In this document: piece by piece, positions 47,068-55,149 of the stretch
Position numbering within the stretch: position 1 is the stretch's first letter
Layout of the letters: each line of letters starts with the position of its first letter
The notes under the pieces: generated by a model
What the model was told of the DNA's origin: nothing
The model's database searches: none
The model's input: the letters and a program-made list of their open reading frames with translations, nothing else
Made by a program: the position numbers and the translations under genes
Source: Coriobacteriia bacterium
Lineage (GTDB): Bacteria; Actinomycetota; Coriobacteriia; Anaerosomatales; Anaerosomataceae
DNA: 55,156 bases
Assembly: GCA_016938395.1 (NCBI GenBank)
Contig: JAFGUS010000101.1
Coordinates: forward strand, 1 to 55,156
Reading direction: 5' to 3'

Positions 47068-47571
47068 ATGGCGATCACAGCGAAGGCGTTCAAGTACGGC
47101 GACGACATCAACACCGACTACATCATCAGCGGCAAGTACAAGTTCAAGAGCAACGACATGGCCGCGATGTCGGTGCACGCGATGGAGGAGCTCGACCCGC
47201 ACTACTTCGAGAAGGTCAGCCCGGAGGGCGGCTTCCTCGTGGCAGGCACCAACTTCGGCATGGGCTCGAGCCGCGAACAGGCGCCGCTCGTGCTCATCGG
47301 CTCCAACACCAAGGCGGTGCTGGCCAAGAGCTTCGCCCGCATCTTCTACCGCAATGCAATCAATACCGGCCTGCCTGTGGTGGAGTGCGATACCGATCTG
47401 ATCACCGACGGCGACGAGCTTTCGCTCGACCTCGAGGCCGGCGTGCTCAGGAACCTCACGCAGGGCACGGAGATTCCGTTCCCGCCGCTGCCGCCTGTGA
47501 TGGCGCAGCTGCTGGCCGACGGCGGACTGGCGGCGCACTTCCGCGAGCACGGAGGGTTCGCCGTCAAGTGA
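47068..47571 (+). CDS. Aconitase/homoaconitase-type dehydratase, small subunit (LeuD-like)
   Basis: A 167-residue swivel-domain subunit that completes the active site with the large subunit. It has the DDINTDYI strand, the substrate-recognition loop GKYKFKSND, and the GTNFGMGSSREQAP active-site motif. The loop differs from the YLRT of homoaconitases and the YLVY of isopropylmalate isomerases, so the substrate is open, consistent with an aconitase role. GGGAGGGGAG precedes ATG 47068 by 8 bases. Its stop overlaps the iorA GTG start. Confidence 0.88.
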   Translation: MAITAKAFKYGDDINTDYIISGKYKFKSNDMAAMSVHAMEELDPHYFEKVSPEGGFLVAGTNFGMGSSREQAPLVLIGSNTKAVLAKSFARIFYRNAINTGLPVVECDTDLITDGDELSLDLEAGVLRNLTQGTEIPFPPLPPVMAQLLADGGLAAHFREHGGFAVK

Positions 47572-49394
47572 GCCTCGAATTCCTCATGGGCAATCACGCC
47601 ATCGCCGCCGGCGCAATCCGCGCCGGCGTCGGTGTTGTCACGGGCTATCCAGGCACGCCGTCGAGCGAGATCCTCGAGACGGTCGTGAAGCGCAACCCCG
47701 GTGACATCTACGCCGAGTGGTCGGTGAACGAGAAGGTGGCCCTCGAGGTCGCAGCAGGAGCCGCGTACGCCGGTGTGCGCTCGATGGTCACCATGAAGCA
47801 GGTGGGGCTCAACGTCGCCTCCGACCCGCTCATGAGCCTCGCCTACATCGGCGTGAAGGGCGGCATGGTGGTCGTGGTCGCCGACGATCCGGGCCCGATA
47901 TCCTCGCAGACCGAGCAGGACACGCGGACCTTCGCGGTGTTCGCCAAGCTACCGGTGTTCGATCCCGCCTCGCCCGAAGAGGCGTACGAGATGATCCAGG
48001 ACGCCTTCGAGCTGTCCGAGCGCCTCGGTACCCCGGTGCTGTTCCGCCCGACGACGCGCGTGTGCCACGGGTACGCACCGATCGAGGTGGGGGAGTGGGA
48101 CGTGGTGCCGACCAGCAGCGGCTTTGAGAAGGGCTCGCGCTGGGTGATCTTCCCGCGTCTCTCGTACGCGAACCACCGGGCGATCGAGGAGCGACTGCCG
48201 CAACTGGGCGAGGAGCTCTCGGCGTACCGGTTCAATACCATCGAGGAGGTCCGTGGGGGTGAGGTCGCCGGGACCCCGGTCAGCGCTGGCGACCGCGGCA
48301 TCGCGACCGGTGGTGTGAGCCATGCGTACGTCAGTGAGGCGCTCGCGATGCTCGGCGCCGACTGCCGGCTTTTCAAGGTCGGCACGCCGCATCCGCTCCC
48401 GGCCGCGGCCGCTCGTGAGTTCCTCGCGGGACTCGATGAGGTCCTCGTGATCGAGGAACTCGATCCGGTCATCGAGCGTGAGCTGCTCATACTGGCGGGC
48501 GAGGACAGGCTCGGCGTGACGATCAGCGGCAAACGCAGCGGTCACACCGAGCGTGCGGGCGAGAACACGGTCGAGTCGGTCGCCGCTGCGATCGCAAAGT
48601 TCCTCGGCATGCCCGCGCCCATCGTTCCCGCGTGCTCCGGGGCCCCCACGCCGCCTGCACGTCCGCCGGTGCTCTGTGCGGGATGCCCGCACCGGGCGTC
48701 GTTCTATGCGGTGAAGCGCGCGATGCGCGGCAGGAAGGCGGTCTTCTCGGGCGACATCGGCTGCTACACGCTTGGCAACGCGGCCCCGCTCGAGATGGTG
48801 GACACGTGCCTGTGCATGGGCGCTGGCGTGACCATCGCGCAGGGCCTGGAGCGGGCCGAGCCCGACGCCACGCACTTCGCCTTCATCGGCGACTCGACGT
48901 TCTTCCATACCGGGATCCCCGGCGTGGTGAACGCCGTCTACAACGGTACCGATATCGTGCTCGTGGTGCTCGACAACTCAACGACGGCCATGACCGGCCA
49001 CCAGACGCACCCGGGGCTTGGGCGTACGGCGCAGGGAGAGGTGGCAGCCAAGATCGCCATCGCACCGGTGCTCGCCTCGCTTGGCGTATCGCACATCGAG
49101 ACGTGCGACCCGATGCAGCTGGCCGAGGCCGAGGCAGCGGTGAAGCGGGCCGTGGAGGCCGGTGGCGTCTCGGCGATCATCTTCGAGTCGCCGTGCATCG
49201 CGGTCACCGTTCCTGGACCGATGTATGAGGTCGATGCCCAGGCGTGCACCGACTGCCAGGTGTGCATCCAGCGTCTCGGCTGTCCCGCGATCGTGCGATC
49301 GGGGGGCGTGGTGAGCATCGACACGTCGCTCTGTTACGGCTGCTCCATCTGCGCGCAGGTGTGTCCCACCGGGGCGATCGGGGTGGCGCGATGA
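47568..49394 (+). CDS. iorA: Indolepyruvate:ferredoxin oxidoreductase, alpha subunit
   Basis: A 608-residue TPP and Fe-S enzyme that oxidatively decarboxylates aryl 2-oxoacids to aryl acyl-CoA, passing electrons to ferredoxin. The N-terminal GNHAIAAGAIRAGV and TGYPGTPSSEI begin the pyrimidine domain; TPP binding is seen as GDIGCYTLG, GDSTFFHTGI and LDNSTTAMTGHQ. Two 4Fe-4S motifs end it (CTDCQVCIQRLGCP and CYGCSICAQVCP). GTG 47568 overlaps the small-subunit stop. It overlaps iorB by 4 bases. Confidence 0.95.
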   Translation: MSLEFLMGNHAIAAGAIRAGVGVVTGYPGTPSSEILETVVKRNPGDIYAEWSVNEKVALEVAAGAAYAGVRSMVTMKQVGLNVASDPLMSLAYIGVKGGMVVVVADDPGPISSQTEQDTRTFAVFAKLPVFDPASPEEAYEMIQDAFELSERLGTPVLFRPTTRVCHGYAPIEVGEWDVVPTSSGFEKGSRWVIFPRLSYANHRAIEERLPQLGEELSAYRFNTIEEVRGGEVAGTPVSAGDRGIATGGVSHAYVSEALAMLGADCRLFKVGTPHPLPAAAAREFLAGLDEVLVIEELDPVIERELLILAGEDRLGVTISGKRSGHTERAGENTVESVAAAIAKFLGMPAPIVPACSGAPTPPARPPVLCAGCPHRASFYAVKRAMRGRKAVFSGDIGCYTLGNAAPLEMVDTCLCMGAGVTIAQGLERAEPDATHFAFIGDSTFFHTGIPGVVNAVYNGTDIVLVVLDNSTTAMTGHQTHPGLGRTAQGEVAAKIAIAPVLASLGVSHIETCDPMQLAEAEAAVKRAVEAGGVSAIIFESPCIAVTVPGPMYEVDAQACTDCQVCIQRLGCPAIVRSGGVVSIDTSLCYGCSICAQVCPTGAIGVAR

Positions 49395-50020
49395 GCGCAG
49401 CGTCGGGTGGCATCGGCAAGACCTCCCGTGATCTCATCTTCTGCGGCGTCGGCGGCCAGGGTATCGTGCTCGCCTCGAAGCTCGTGTCTCAGGCCGCGCT
49501 CGACGCTGGTCTGCCGGTCCGCACCGCCGAGACGATCGGTATGGCGCAGCGCGGCGGATCGGTCACCAGTCACGTCCGGATCGGCGCGGACGTCCACTCA
49601 CCGCTCGTCCCGCTCGGCACCGCCGACGCGATCATCGCGTTCGAGCCCGCCGAGGCGGTGCGGTGCCTGCCGTATCTCGCCCCCGGACGTGGCGCGGTGG
49701 TGGTAAGCAGGCGCGCGGTGCCGCCGGTGACAGCCGCACTGGCACGACTCGAGTACGACGGACGTGAGATGCTCGGCTACCTTCGCGAGTGCGGCGAGCG
49801 GGTGATCGTGGTCGATGGTGACGAGGTGTGTGCCGCGTGCGGCTCGCCGAAGGTGCTCAACACCGCGCTTCTGGGAGCGGCGGCCGAAGCCGGGGTGCTC
49901 GGCTTCTCGGCCGAAGAGCTCGGGCGCGTCATCCGGCGCACGCTGCCGGAACGGTTCATCGAGATGAACGTGCAGGCGCTCGCGCTCGGCGCGGGCTACA
50001 CACGAGGGGATACCACGTGA
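49391..50020 (+). CDS. iorB: Indolepyruvate:ferredoxin oxidoreductase, beta subunit
   Basis: A 209-residue gamma-type domain subunit of IorAB. DLIFCGVGGQGIVLASKLVS is the characteristic nucleotide-binding start, and TIGMAQRGGSVTSHVRIG the conserved CoA-side segment. It forms the oxidoreductase with IorA. ATG 49391 overlaps the iorA stop; the downstream ligase GTG overlaps its own stop, so the three genes are tightly coupled. Confidence 0.95.
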   Translation: MSAASGGIGKTSRDLIFCGVGGQGIVLASKLVSQAALDAGLPVRTAETIGMAQRGGSVTSHVRIGADVHSPLVPLGTADAIIAFEPAEAVRCLPYLAPGRGAVVVSRRAVPPVTAALARLEYDGREMLGYLRECGERVIVVDGDEVCAACGSPKVLNTALLGAAAEAGVLGFSAEELGRVIRRTLPERFIEMNVQALALGAGYTRGDTT

Positions 50021-51246
50021 AGTCACAGGCTGCGTTCGACGCGATCACGCACGTGCTCGACGGTCTCGCCGACCGGAGCCCCTTCTACCGCGCCAAGTAC
50101 GACGGGGTCGACCTCGGTAACGTGACCGATTGGCAGAGCTTCGAGCAGCTTCCCTTCACCGAGAAGGCCGACCTGCGCGACGCGTATCCGCTCGGGCTTG
50201 CCGCGGTCCCCGAGGAGGAGATCGTCCGCATCCACTCGTCGTCGGGCACCACGGGAACCCCCATCATCATTCCGTACACCGCTCGCGACGTTGAGGACTG
50301 GGCGATCCAGTTCGCGCGCTGCTACGAGATGGCGGGTGTCACGAACCTCGATCGCGTGCAGGTGACTCCCGGTTACGGCCTGTGGACGGCGGGCATCGGC
50401 TTCCAGGCCGGCGCCGAGCGCATCGGTGCGATGGTCGTGCCCACCGGCCCGGGCAACACCGACAAGCAGATCCAGATGATGATCGACCTCAAGACCACGG
50501 TGCTGTGCGCCACGTCCTCATACGCGTTGCTGCTCGCCGAGGAGATCGAGAAGCGCGGCGTGGGGGACAAGATCCACCTGCGCACGGGCATCATCGGCTC
50601 CGAGCGCTGGGGTGAGAAGATGCGCCGCCGGATCGCCGACGAGCTCGGCGTGACCCTCTACGACATCTACGGCCTCACCGAGATCTACGGGCCGGGTATC
50701 GGCATCAGCTGCGATCACGAATGCGGGATGCACTACTGGGACGACTACGTGTACTTCGAGATCGTCGACCGCAACACGGGCGAGCAGGTGCCCGAGGGCG
50801 AGATCGGCGAGCTCGTCATCACGACGCTCCGCAAGCAGGGGGCGCCGCTCATCCGGTACCGCACGCACGATCTCACGCGGTTCGTACCCGGCAAGTGTGC
50901 GTGCGGCTCGCCGTACCCGCGCATCGACACCATCCTCGGCCGCACCGACGACATGGTGAAGGTCAAGGGCGTGAACATCTTCCCCGCGCAGATCGACGAG
51001 TGCCTGCGCGAGGTCGAGGGCGCTTCGAGCGAGTTCCAGATCATGATCGATCACCTCGAGGGCAAGGATGTCATGACCGTCTTCTTCGAAGCGCTCGAGG
51101 GCAAGCACCGTGAGGGTGTCGAGGCAGCCGTGCGGCAGAAGATCAAAGACAGGATCGGGCTCACGATCGTGCCAATGGCGGTGGCGGTCGGGGAGTTGCC
51201 GCGGTCGGAGAAGAAAACGCCGCGGGTGTTCGATAACCGGTACTGA
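50017..51246 (+). CDS. paaK: Phenylacetate-CoA ligase family protein
   Basis: A 409-residue AMP-forming acyl-CoA ligase of the PaaK type. SSSGTTGTP is the ATP phosphate loop, DIYGLTEIYGPGI the adenylate site, YRTHDLTRF the acceptor region, and GRTDDMVKVKGVNIFPAQID the hinge. CACGSPYPRI adds a cysteine pair often present in the family. Coupled to iorAB, it likely interconverts aryl-acetates and aryl-acetyl-CoA, conserving ATP during aromatic amino-acid fermentation. GTG 50017 overlaps the iorB stop (GTGA). Confidence 0.9.
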   Translation: MKSQAAFDAITHVLDGLADRSPFYRAKYDGVDLGNVTDWQSFEQLPFTEKADLRDAYPLGLAAVPEEEIVRIHSSSGTTGTPIIIPYTARDVEDWAIQFARCYEMAGVTNLDRVQVTPGYGLWTAGIGFQAGAERIGAMVVPTGPGNTDKQIQMMIDLKTTVLCATSSYALLLAEEIEKRGVGDKIHLRTGIIGSERWGEKMRRRIADELGVTLYDIYGLTEIYGPGIGISCDHECGMHYWDDYVYFEIVDRNTGEQVPEGEIGELVITTLRKQGAPLIRYRTHDLTRFVPGKCACGSPYPRIDTILGRTDDMVKVKGVNIFPAQIDECLREVEGASSEFQIMIDHLEGKDVMTVFFEALEGKHREGVEAAVRQKIKDRIGLTIVPMAVAVGELPRSEKKTPRVFDNRY

Positions 51247-51293
51247 TGGGTGCGCCGGTGACAGAAATGACGTCACGGCTGGATACTGGACCC

Positions 51294-51746
51294 ATGACGA
51301 ACACAGAGAAGACCACGTGGGACGGCATCGAGCGGCGGGTCACGAAGCGCCGTCATCATCGGAGGTACCGATTCATCGATCGGCGGCACGGCTTCGACCG
51401 TCGGGGGCGGTATCCGATCCTCGGCACCATGCGTGACCACGCGTGGCTCGTCGTCTTCACGATCCTGCTGATCAACGTGCTTTCGTTCCTCGACGGCTGG
51501 TTCACCGCAGCCGAGCTGGGGCTGGGCATCGCCCGCGAGGGGAATCCCGTGCTTGCGGCAGCCAACCGACAGGGACCGCTGACAGCGATCGCGGTGAAGT
51601 TCGGCGCGATGGCGGTGGTGAGCACGACGATCTGGTTCGGGCGCCACAAGCGGTCGATACTCGCCCTGGCGCTTGTGGCCGTTGCCCTCTTCGGCGGACT
51701 GGTGGCCTACCACGCGGGCACGTTGCGAGGGATGGGGCTGCTCTAG
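51294..51746 (+). CDS. DUF5658 membrane protein
   Basis: About 150 residues with a basic N-terminus (RRHHRRYRFIDRRHGFDRRGR, given in part) and three hydrophobic spans. The segment NVLSFLDGWFTAAELGLGIA followed by EGNPVL matches DUF5658, whose function is unknown. ATG 51294 has only GGA 5 bases upstream; ATG 51246, overlapping the paaK stop, would add 16 residues and is also possible. It ends just before the convergent toxin-antitoxin pair. Confidence 0.65.
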   Translation: MTNTEKTTWDGIERRVTKRRHHRRYRFIDRRHGFDRRGRYPILGTMRDHAWLVVFTILLINVLSFLDGWFTAAELGLGIAREGNPVLAAANRQGPLTAIAVKFGAMAVVSTTIWFGRHKRSILALALVAVALFGGLVAYHAGTLRGMGLL

Positions 51747-51750
51747 CGCG

Positions 51751-52152
51751 CTACGCCTCGAACGGCGCGGCGTTCTCGCGGAGCGCGGCGGCGAGCGCCT
51801 TCTTCGTGACAGTGCCTTCGCAGACGCCGATCACGAGGTCGTATTTCTCATCCTGAGAGAGCGTGACGGCGTAGCCGTTGTCCGCGAGGAAGACCAGCGC
51901 GGCATGTGTCCCCGCTCGTTTGTTCCCGTCGATGAACGGATGGTTCATCACGATGTGGTACAGGTACGCGGCTGCCATTTCGAAGATGTCCTCATGCAGA
52001 TATGCGTTTCCGAATCCCGCTTGAGGCATCGCAACCGCTGAGTCGAGCATGCCGATGTCGCGCAGACCATGGCTGCCACCGAATCGTCGTACGAGTTGTT
52101 CGTGGAGGTCGAGTATCTCCTCGACACTCAGGAACCTCGGCGATGCGCTCAC
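51751..52152 (-). CDS. Fic/Doc-family toxin
   Basis: A 133-residue death-on-curing-type protein. The Fic signature HPFIDGNKRAG is intact with catalytic His; the preceding Y..HIVMN flap and the N-terminal FLSVEEILDLHEQL match Doc. Doc proteins phosphorylate EF-Tu; Fic proteins AMPylate. The GTG start overlaps the antitoxin stop by 4 bases (GTGA). The pair sits on the opposite strand to its neighbours, between a DUF5658 gene and the isocitrate dehydrogenase-like gene. Confidence 0.92.
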   Translation of the reverse strand: MSASPRFLSVEEILDLHEQLVRRFGGSHGLRDIGMLDSAVAMPQAGFGNAYLHEDIFEMAAAYLYHIVMNHPFIDGNKRAGTHAALVFLADNGYAVTLSQDEKYDLVIGVCEGTVTKKALAAALRENAAPFEA

Positions 52153-52394
52153 TGCGCCAGCCTACGGAGGAGGTCATCGTTCTCATCCATGAGGCGCTCG
52201 GATATCGCCAGCAGTCGTTCTCGACGTGCCCCCGCATCCGCCGGCGTGACCGTAAGCGAGTGACCATCGGTGCTCACGATCACTTCTTCGTCGTCTCCGA
52301 GGTTGAGGAGTTCGAGGATCGCCTTGTCGATCACGAGTGCCCTGCTGTTGCCGTGCTTCACGAGTTTCTTGCGCATGGCCGTTGCACGTCCCAT
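52149..52394 (-). CDS. AbrB/MazE-type antitoxin
   Basis: An 81-residue antitoxin. The SpoVT/AbrB swapped-hairpin motif is visible as KKLVKHGNSRALVIDKAILE with EVIVSTDGHSLTV, and a C-terminal helix (RRERLLAISERLMDEND) would block the toxin. ATG 52394 is 7 bases after GGAGGT; ATG 52376 is a weaker alternative. An inverted repeat upstream (52428-52446) is its likely operator. Confidence 0.88.
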   Translation of the reverse strand: MGRATAMRKKLVKHGNSRALVIDKAILELLNLGDDEEVIVSTDGHSLTVTPADAGARRERLLAISERLMDENDDLLRRLAQ

Positions 52395-52427
52395 CTGTCC
52401 CACCTCCACGCATGAGCGTAGAGGAAT

Positions 52428-52446
52428 GTACTTACAGAAAGTATAC
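52428..52446. promoter_or_regulatory. Likely antitoxin operator over a minus-strand promoter
   Basis: ACTT (52430-52433) and AAGT (52439-52442) form an inverted repeat with a 5-base centre, extended by GTA/TAC outside. On the minus strand TATACT (52445-52440) is a good -10 box. The overlap suits autorepression by the AbrB-type antitoxin. Confidence 0.5.
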
Positions 52447-52471
52447 CGATGTATCACCATTCTCTAAACCC

Positions 52472-52501
52472 CTGACGCGCCCTGGCCCACTGCCGTACAA
52501 T
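52472..52501 (+). promoter_or_regulatory. Promoter of the isocitrate dehydrogenase-like gene
   Basis: CTGACG (52472-52477) and TACAAT (52496-52501) are separated by 18 bases; transcription would start near 52508, about 30 bases before the ATG. It faces away from the toxin-antitoxin promoter. Confidence 0.5.
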
Positions 52502-52539
52502 CGCCACACACATCGCGAACACTCTGGAGGTTTTTCCGT

Positions 52540-53631
52540 ATGGCCAAGCACACTGTGACCCTCATCCCCGGCGACGGCATCGGGCCGGAGCTCACCACCG
52601 CCATGACGCGTGTTGTCGAGGCGACCGGCGTCGACATCGAGTGGGAGATCGCCGAGGCTGGTGCAGACGTGATGGAGAAGTACGGCACGCCGCTGCCCGA
52701 GCAAGTGCTCGACTCCATCCGCAAGAACAAGGTCGCCATCAAGGGTCCCATCACCACGCCCGTCGGCACCGGTTTCCGCAGCGTGAACGTCTCGATCCGC
52801 AAGGAACTCGATCTGTACGCCTGCCTGCGTCCGGCGTTCTCGATCCCTGGCAACGGCGCGCGCTACGACGACATCGATCTCGTGATCGTGCGTGAGAACA
52901 CCGAGGATCTGTATGCCGGCATCGAGTTCGAGGAGGGGAGTGAGGGCGCCCGCAAGCTGATCGAGTTCGCCGCCGCAGAGGGTGCGGGTATCATCCGACC
53001 CGACTCGGGCATCTCGCTCAAGCCGATCAGCATTTCCCGCAGCCGCCGCATCGTCGAGTACGCCTTCGACTACGCCATCGCCAACGGCCGCAAGAAGGTC
53101 ACGGCCGTGCACAAGGCCAACATCCTCAAGTACTCCGACGGCCTGTTCCTCAAAGTCGCGCGTGAGGTGGCTGCGGAGTACAAGGACTCGGGCATCGAGT
53201 TCGAGGACTACATCGTGGATGCCACCTGCATGCAGCTGGTGCTGCACCCCGAGTGGTGGGACGTGCTCGTACTGCCCAACCTCTACGGCGACATCCTCTC
53301 GGACCTCGCGGCGGGTCTTATCGGCGGCCTCGGCATCGCGCCGGGCGCCAACATCGGCGCTGACTGCGCGGTCTTCGAGCCCACACACGGCTCGGCGCCC
53401 AAGTACGCGGGCAAGGACATGGCGAACCCGACTGCCGAGATCCTCTCGGCGGTCCTCATGCTGAACCACCTCGGCGAGCGTGACGCGGCCGAGCGGATCC
53501 TCAATGCGGTACGCGGGGTCATCGGCGATGGCGACGAGGTCACCTACGACATCAAGCGCTCGGTGACTGGCAGCACGGCGGGATGCGTGGGCACGCAGGC
53601 GTACGCCGACGCGCTCATCGAGCGTCTGTAG
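52540..53631 (+). CDS. icd: Isocitrate dehydrogenase-type decarboxylating dehydrogenase
   Basis: A 363-residue beta-decarboxylating dehydrogenase. By position, S81 and N83 in FRSVNVSIRK match the Ser-x-Asn that binds isocitrate in E. coli ICDH, and K288-Y289, Y336 and R340 (HGSAPKYAG; TYDIKR) match its NADP-specific Lys-Tyr, Tyr and Arg. A residue after KYAGKD is Ala, as in NAD enzymes, so cofactor choice is not certain. Homoisocitrate or isopropylmalate are less likely. GGAGG lies 10 bases before ATG 52540. It could complete an acetyl-CoA to 2-oxoglutarate route with the synthase and aconitase genes 5-8 kb upstream. Confidence 0.85.
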   Translation: MAKHTVTLIPGDGIGPELTTAMTRVVEATGVDIEWEIAEAGADVMEKYGTPLPEQVLDSIRKNKVAIKGPITTPVGTGFRSVNVSIRKELDLYACLRPAFSIPGNGARYDDIDLVIVRENTEDLYAGIEFEEGSEGARKLIEFAAAEGAGIIRPDSGISLKPISISRSRRIVEYAFDYAIANGRKKVTAVHKANILKYSDGLFLKVAREVAAEYKDSGIEFEDYIVDATCMQLVLHPEWWDVLVLPNLYGDILSDLAAGLIGGLGIAPGANIGADCAVFEPTHGSAPKYAGKDMANPTAEILSAVLMLNHLGERDAAERILNAVRGVIGDGDEVTYDIKRSVTGSTAGCVGTQAYADALIERL

Positions 53632-53652
53632 CGACTGGAAGGCGGGACGCCG

Positions 53653-54801
53653 GTGGACGAGGGCACGACACCGTCAGGCTGGCGTGACATCGACAGGCGG
53701 CATCGGGCGGGCATCTTGCTTGGTGTCGCCGTCGTGCTCGCAGCGGTCGTCGCGGGGGCTGTCGCGTTGTCCGGCGGGGAGCCTGGCGCCGTGCCGGACG
53801 ATGAGACGACCCGCACGATCACGCCCGCCGAGCAGGCCGCCGAGGCGACCGGCCCGATCCCGTCGTACGAGCCCACCGGGACCTCCAGCGTTGAGAGCAG
53901 CTCCGCACCGCCGGTGGCCGGTCCCGACGCGCTGCCCGCCCCCACGCGCCTCGCGTATCGCCGCGAGGGGTGGCTGTGCGTGGCAGCGCTCGACGGGAGC
54001 GCCGAGCAGCGTGTGGCGGAGTCCGCGTCCGGGGTCTTCTCCCTTTCACCCGACGGCGCCACCATCGCGAGCGTGGACGCCGACCGGCACCTCCGGCTCT
54101 ACGACGTGGCTACGGGCAGCGCGCGAGACCTCGGCCCGATGGAGGACGAGCGGCCCTCGTGGTCGCCGGATTCGGAGGCGGTCGTCTACACTGCGCCGGG
54201 ACCGACGGTTCGCCGCTACGCCCGCCGGGGCGGCCGCCAGGCGATCCTGTTCGCAGGCCGGGCGCCGGTCTACACCCGCGATGGCGCCGCGATCGTGGCT
54301 CTCTCGCCGAGCACCGAGGAGCCTGCCGTGCTTGTGTGGCAGGACGAGCGCTTGGAGCGGCGCGCTTTGGAGGCGCCGGGCACGAGCGTCGCCTGCTACG
54401 CGACGCACATCTACGCGGGCACCGCACCGGATGCCGACGGGGAGGCCGCGCTGCTGTCGATGCCGCTCGATGGCTCCGCGCGGCCGCGGAAGCTCAGCGC
54501 CGCTACATCCGCGCGCGGCGTTTCGATCGGCTCGCTCATCGTGTCGCCCGATGGGAGCCGTGTGGCCTATGCCGAGCAGGGCGACGACGGCCACTCACGT
54601 GTGTACGTGATGCCCGTCGCCGGTGGCACGGCCGTGCAGGCATCGGGACGGCGCGACGCATGCCCGCTGCAGTGGGCCGACGATGGCGATACGCTGTTGC
54701 TCATCGAGGGGAATCCGGTGCAGGGAGAACCCACCGCGTTGGTTTCGGTGTCGATCACGAGCGGCGTGCGGAAGCTCGTGATAGAAGGTGCGGGCAGGTA
54801 G
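53653..54801 (+). CDS. Membrane-anchored WD40/TolB-like beta-propeller protein
   Basis: A 382-residue protein with one N-terminal membrane span (about residues 19-40), a Thr/Pro/Ser-rich linker (residues ~45-95) and an extracytoplasmic propeller. Repeated strands such as SLSPDGATIASVDADRHLRL, PSWSPDSEAVVYT and IVSPDGSRVAYAEQ are TolB/WD40-like. No enzyme motif is seen; a binding or scaffold role is likely. GTG 53653 lies after GGCGGGA by 5 bases and 21 bases after the dehydrogenase stop. Confidence 0.75.
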   Translation: MDEGTTPSGWRDIDRRHRAGILLGVAVVLAAVVAGAVALSGGEPGAVPDDETTRTITPAEQAAEATGPIPSYEPTGTSSVESSSAPPVAGPDALPAPTRLAYRREGWLCVAALDGSAEQRVAESASGVFSLSPDGATIASVDADRHLRLYDVATGSARDLGPMEDERPSWSPDSEAVVYTAPGPTVRRYARRGGRQAILFAGRAPVYTRDGAAIVALSPSTEEPAVLVWQDERLERRALEAPGTSVACYATHIYAGTAPDADGEAALLSMPLDGSARPRKLSAATSARGVSIGSLIVSPDGSRVAYAEQGDDGHSRVYVMPVAGGTAVQASGRRDACPLQWADDGDTLLLIEGNPVQGEPTALVSVSITSGVRKLVIEGAGR

Positions 54802-54870
54802 CGAGCGCTCGGCTGTGACCGGCTGTTGCGAGAATGCTGGGTGCCACTCATCTGCCGTCTGAGAAGTGAA

Positions 54871-54886
54871 TGTGATGAATATCACC
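54871..54886. promoter_or_regulatory. CRP/FNR-family-like binding site
   Basis: TGTGA (54871-54875) and TCACC (54882-54886) are separated by six bases, matching TGTGA-N6-TCACA at 9 of 10 fixed positions; equally, GTGAT-N4-ATCAC is a perfect palindrome. It is centred about 51 bases before the predicted transcription start of the right-edge promoter. Confidence 0.45.
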
Positions 54887-54894
54887 TGAACTAC

Positions 54895-54923
54895 TTGACC
54901 GGCTTCCGGTACCCGCTCATAAT
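54895..54923 (+). promoter_or_regulatory. Strong housekeeping promoter at right end
   Basis: TTGACC (54895-54900) and CATAAT (54918-54923) are separated by exactly 17 bases. Transcription should start near 54930 and produce a ~220-base leader before the next coding start. Confidence 0.8.
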
Positions 54924-54929
54924 TCACGG

Positions 54930-55149
54930 ATGTTCGGGGGTGAGGTTCGAGGGGCCCCCGTGCCGATCATCAGCGATGAACCGACATCCGCAATTGGGCG
55001 CCTGGGTGACGGGGAGCGAGTGGCGCAACCGGCTGATCGTGTTCGGCCGGTTTTCCTTTCTGAGCCACGGGGCAGGCGCAGCGAGCGGCCGGACCGCCCG
55101 AAAGGGCTTCTTTCGACATGGCAGTGCCGAAGAAGAGGTGGCGATCCGT
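54930..55149 (+). promoter_or_regulatory. Long structured 5' leader, riboswitch or attenuator candidate
   Basis: The 348 bases from 54802 to 55149 hold no gene I can support; the first ~90 are ordinary spacer with the CRP-like site, and the rest is this leader. It has a CGGGGG/CCCCCG hairpin (54935-54940/54955-54960), many G-rich segments, a GCCC-GAAA-GGGC tetraloop hairpin (55097-55108) and CTTCTTTCG (55108-55116) pairing with CGAAGAAG (55129-55136) directly before the ribosome binding site GAGGTGG. I cannot match it to a known riboswitch by eye; cyclic di-AMP (ydaO), SAM and cobalamin consensus elements were looked for and not found. Confidence 0.45.

Noticed and set aside
45696..47114. 472-codon minus-strand frame opposite the aconitase-type large subunit
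   Set aside because: The sense gene has all cluster cysteines and catalytic motifs; the antisense frame has no recognisable domain.
54925..55118. Cyclic di-AMP (ydaO) riboswitch
   Set aside because: Position and length would fit, but the GAAUC and GGGGNNAAUC-type conserved elements are absent by eye. I left the class open.
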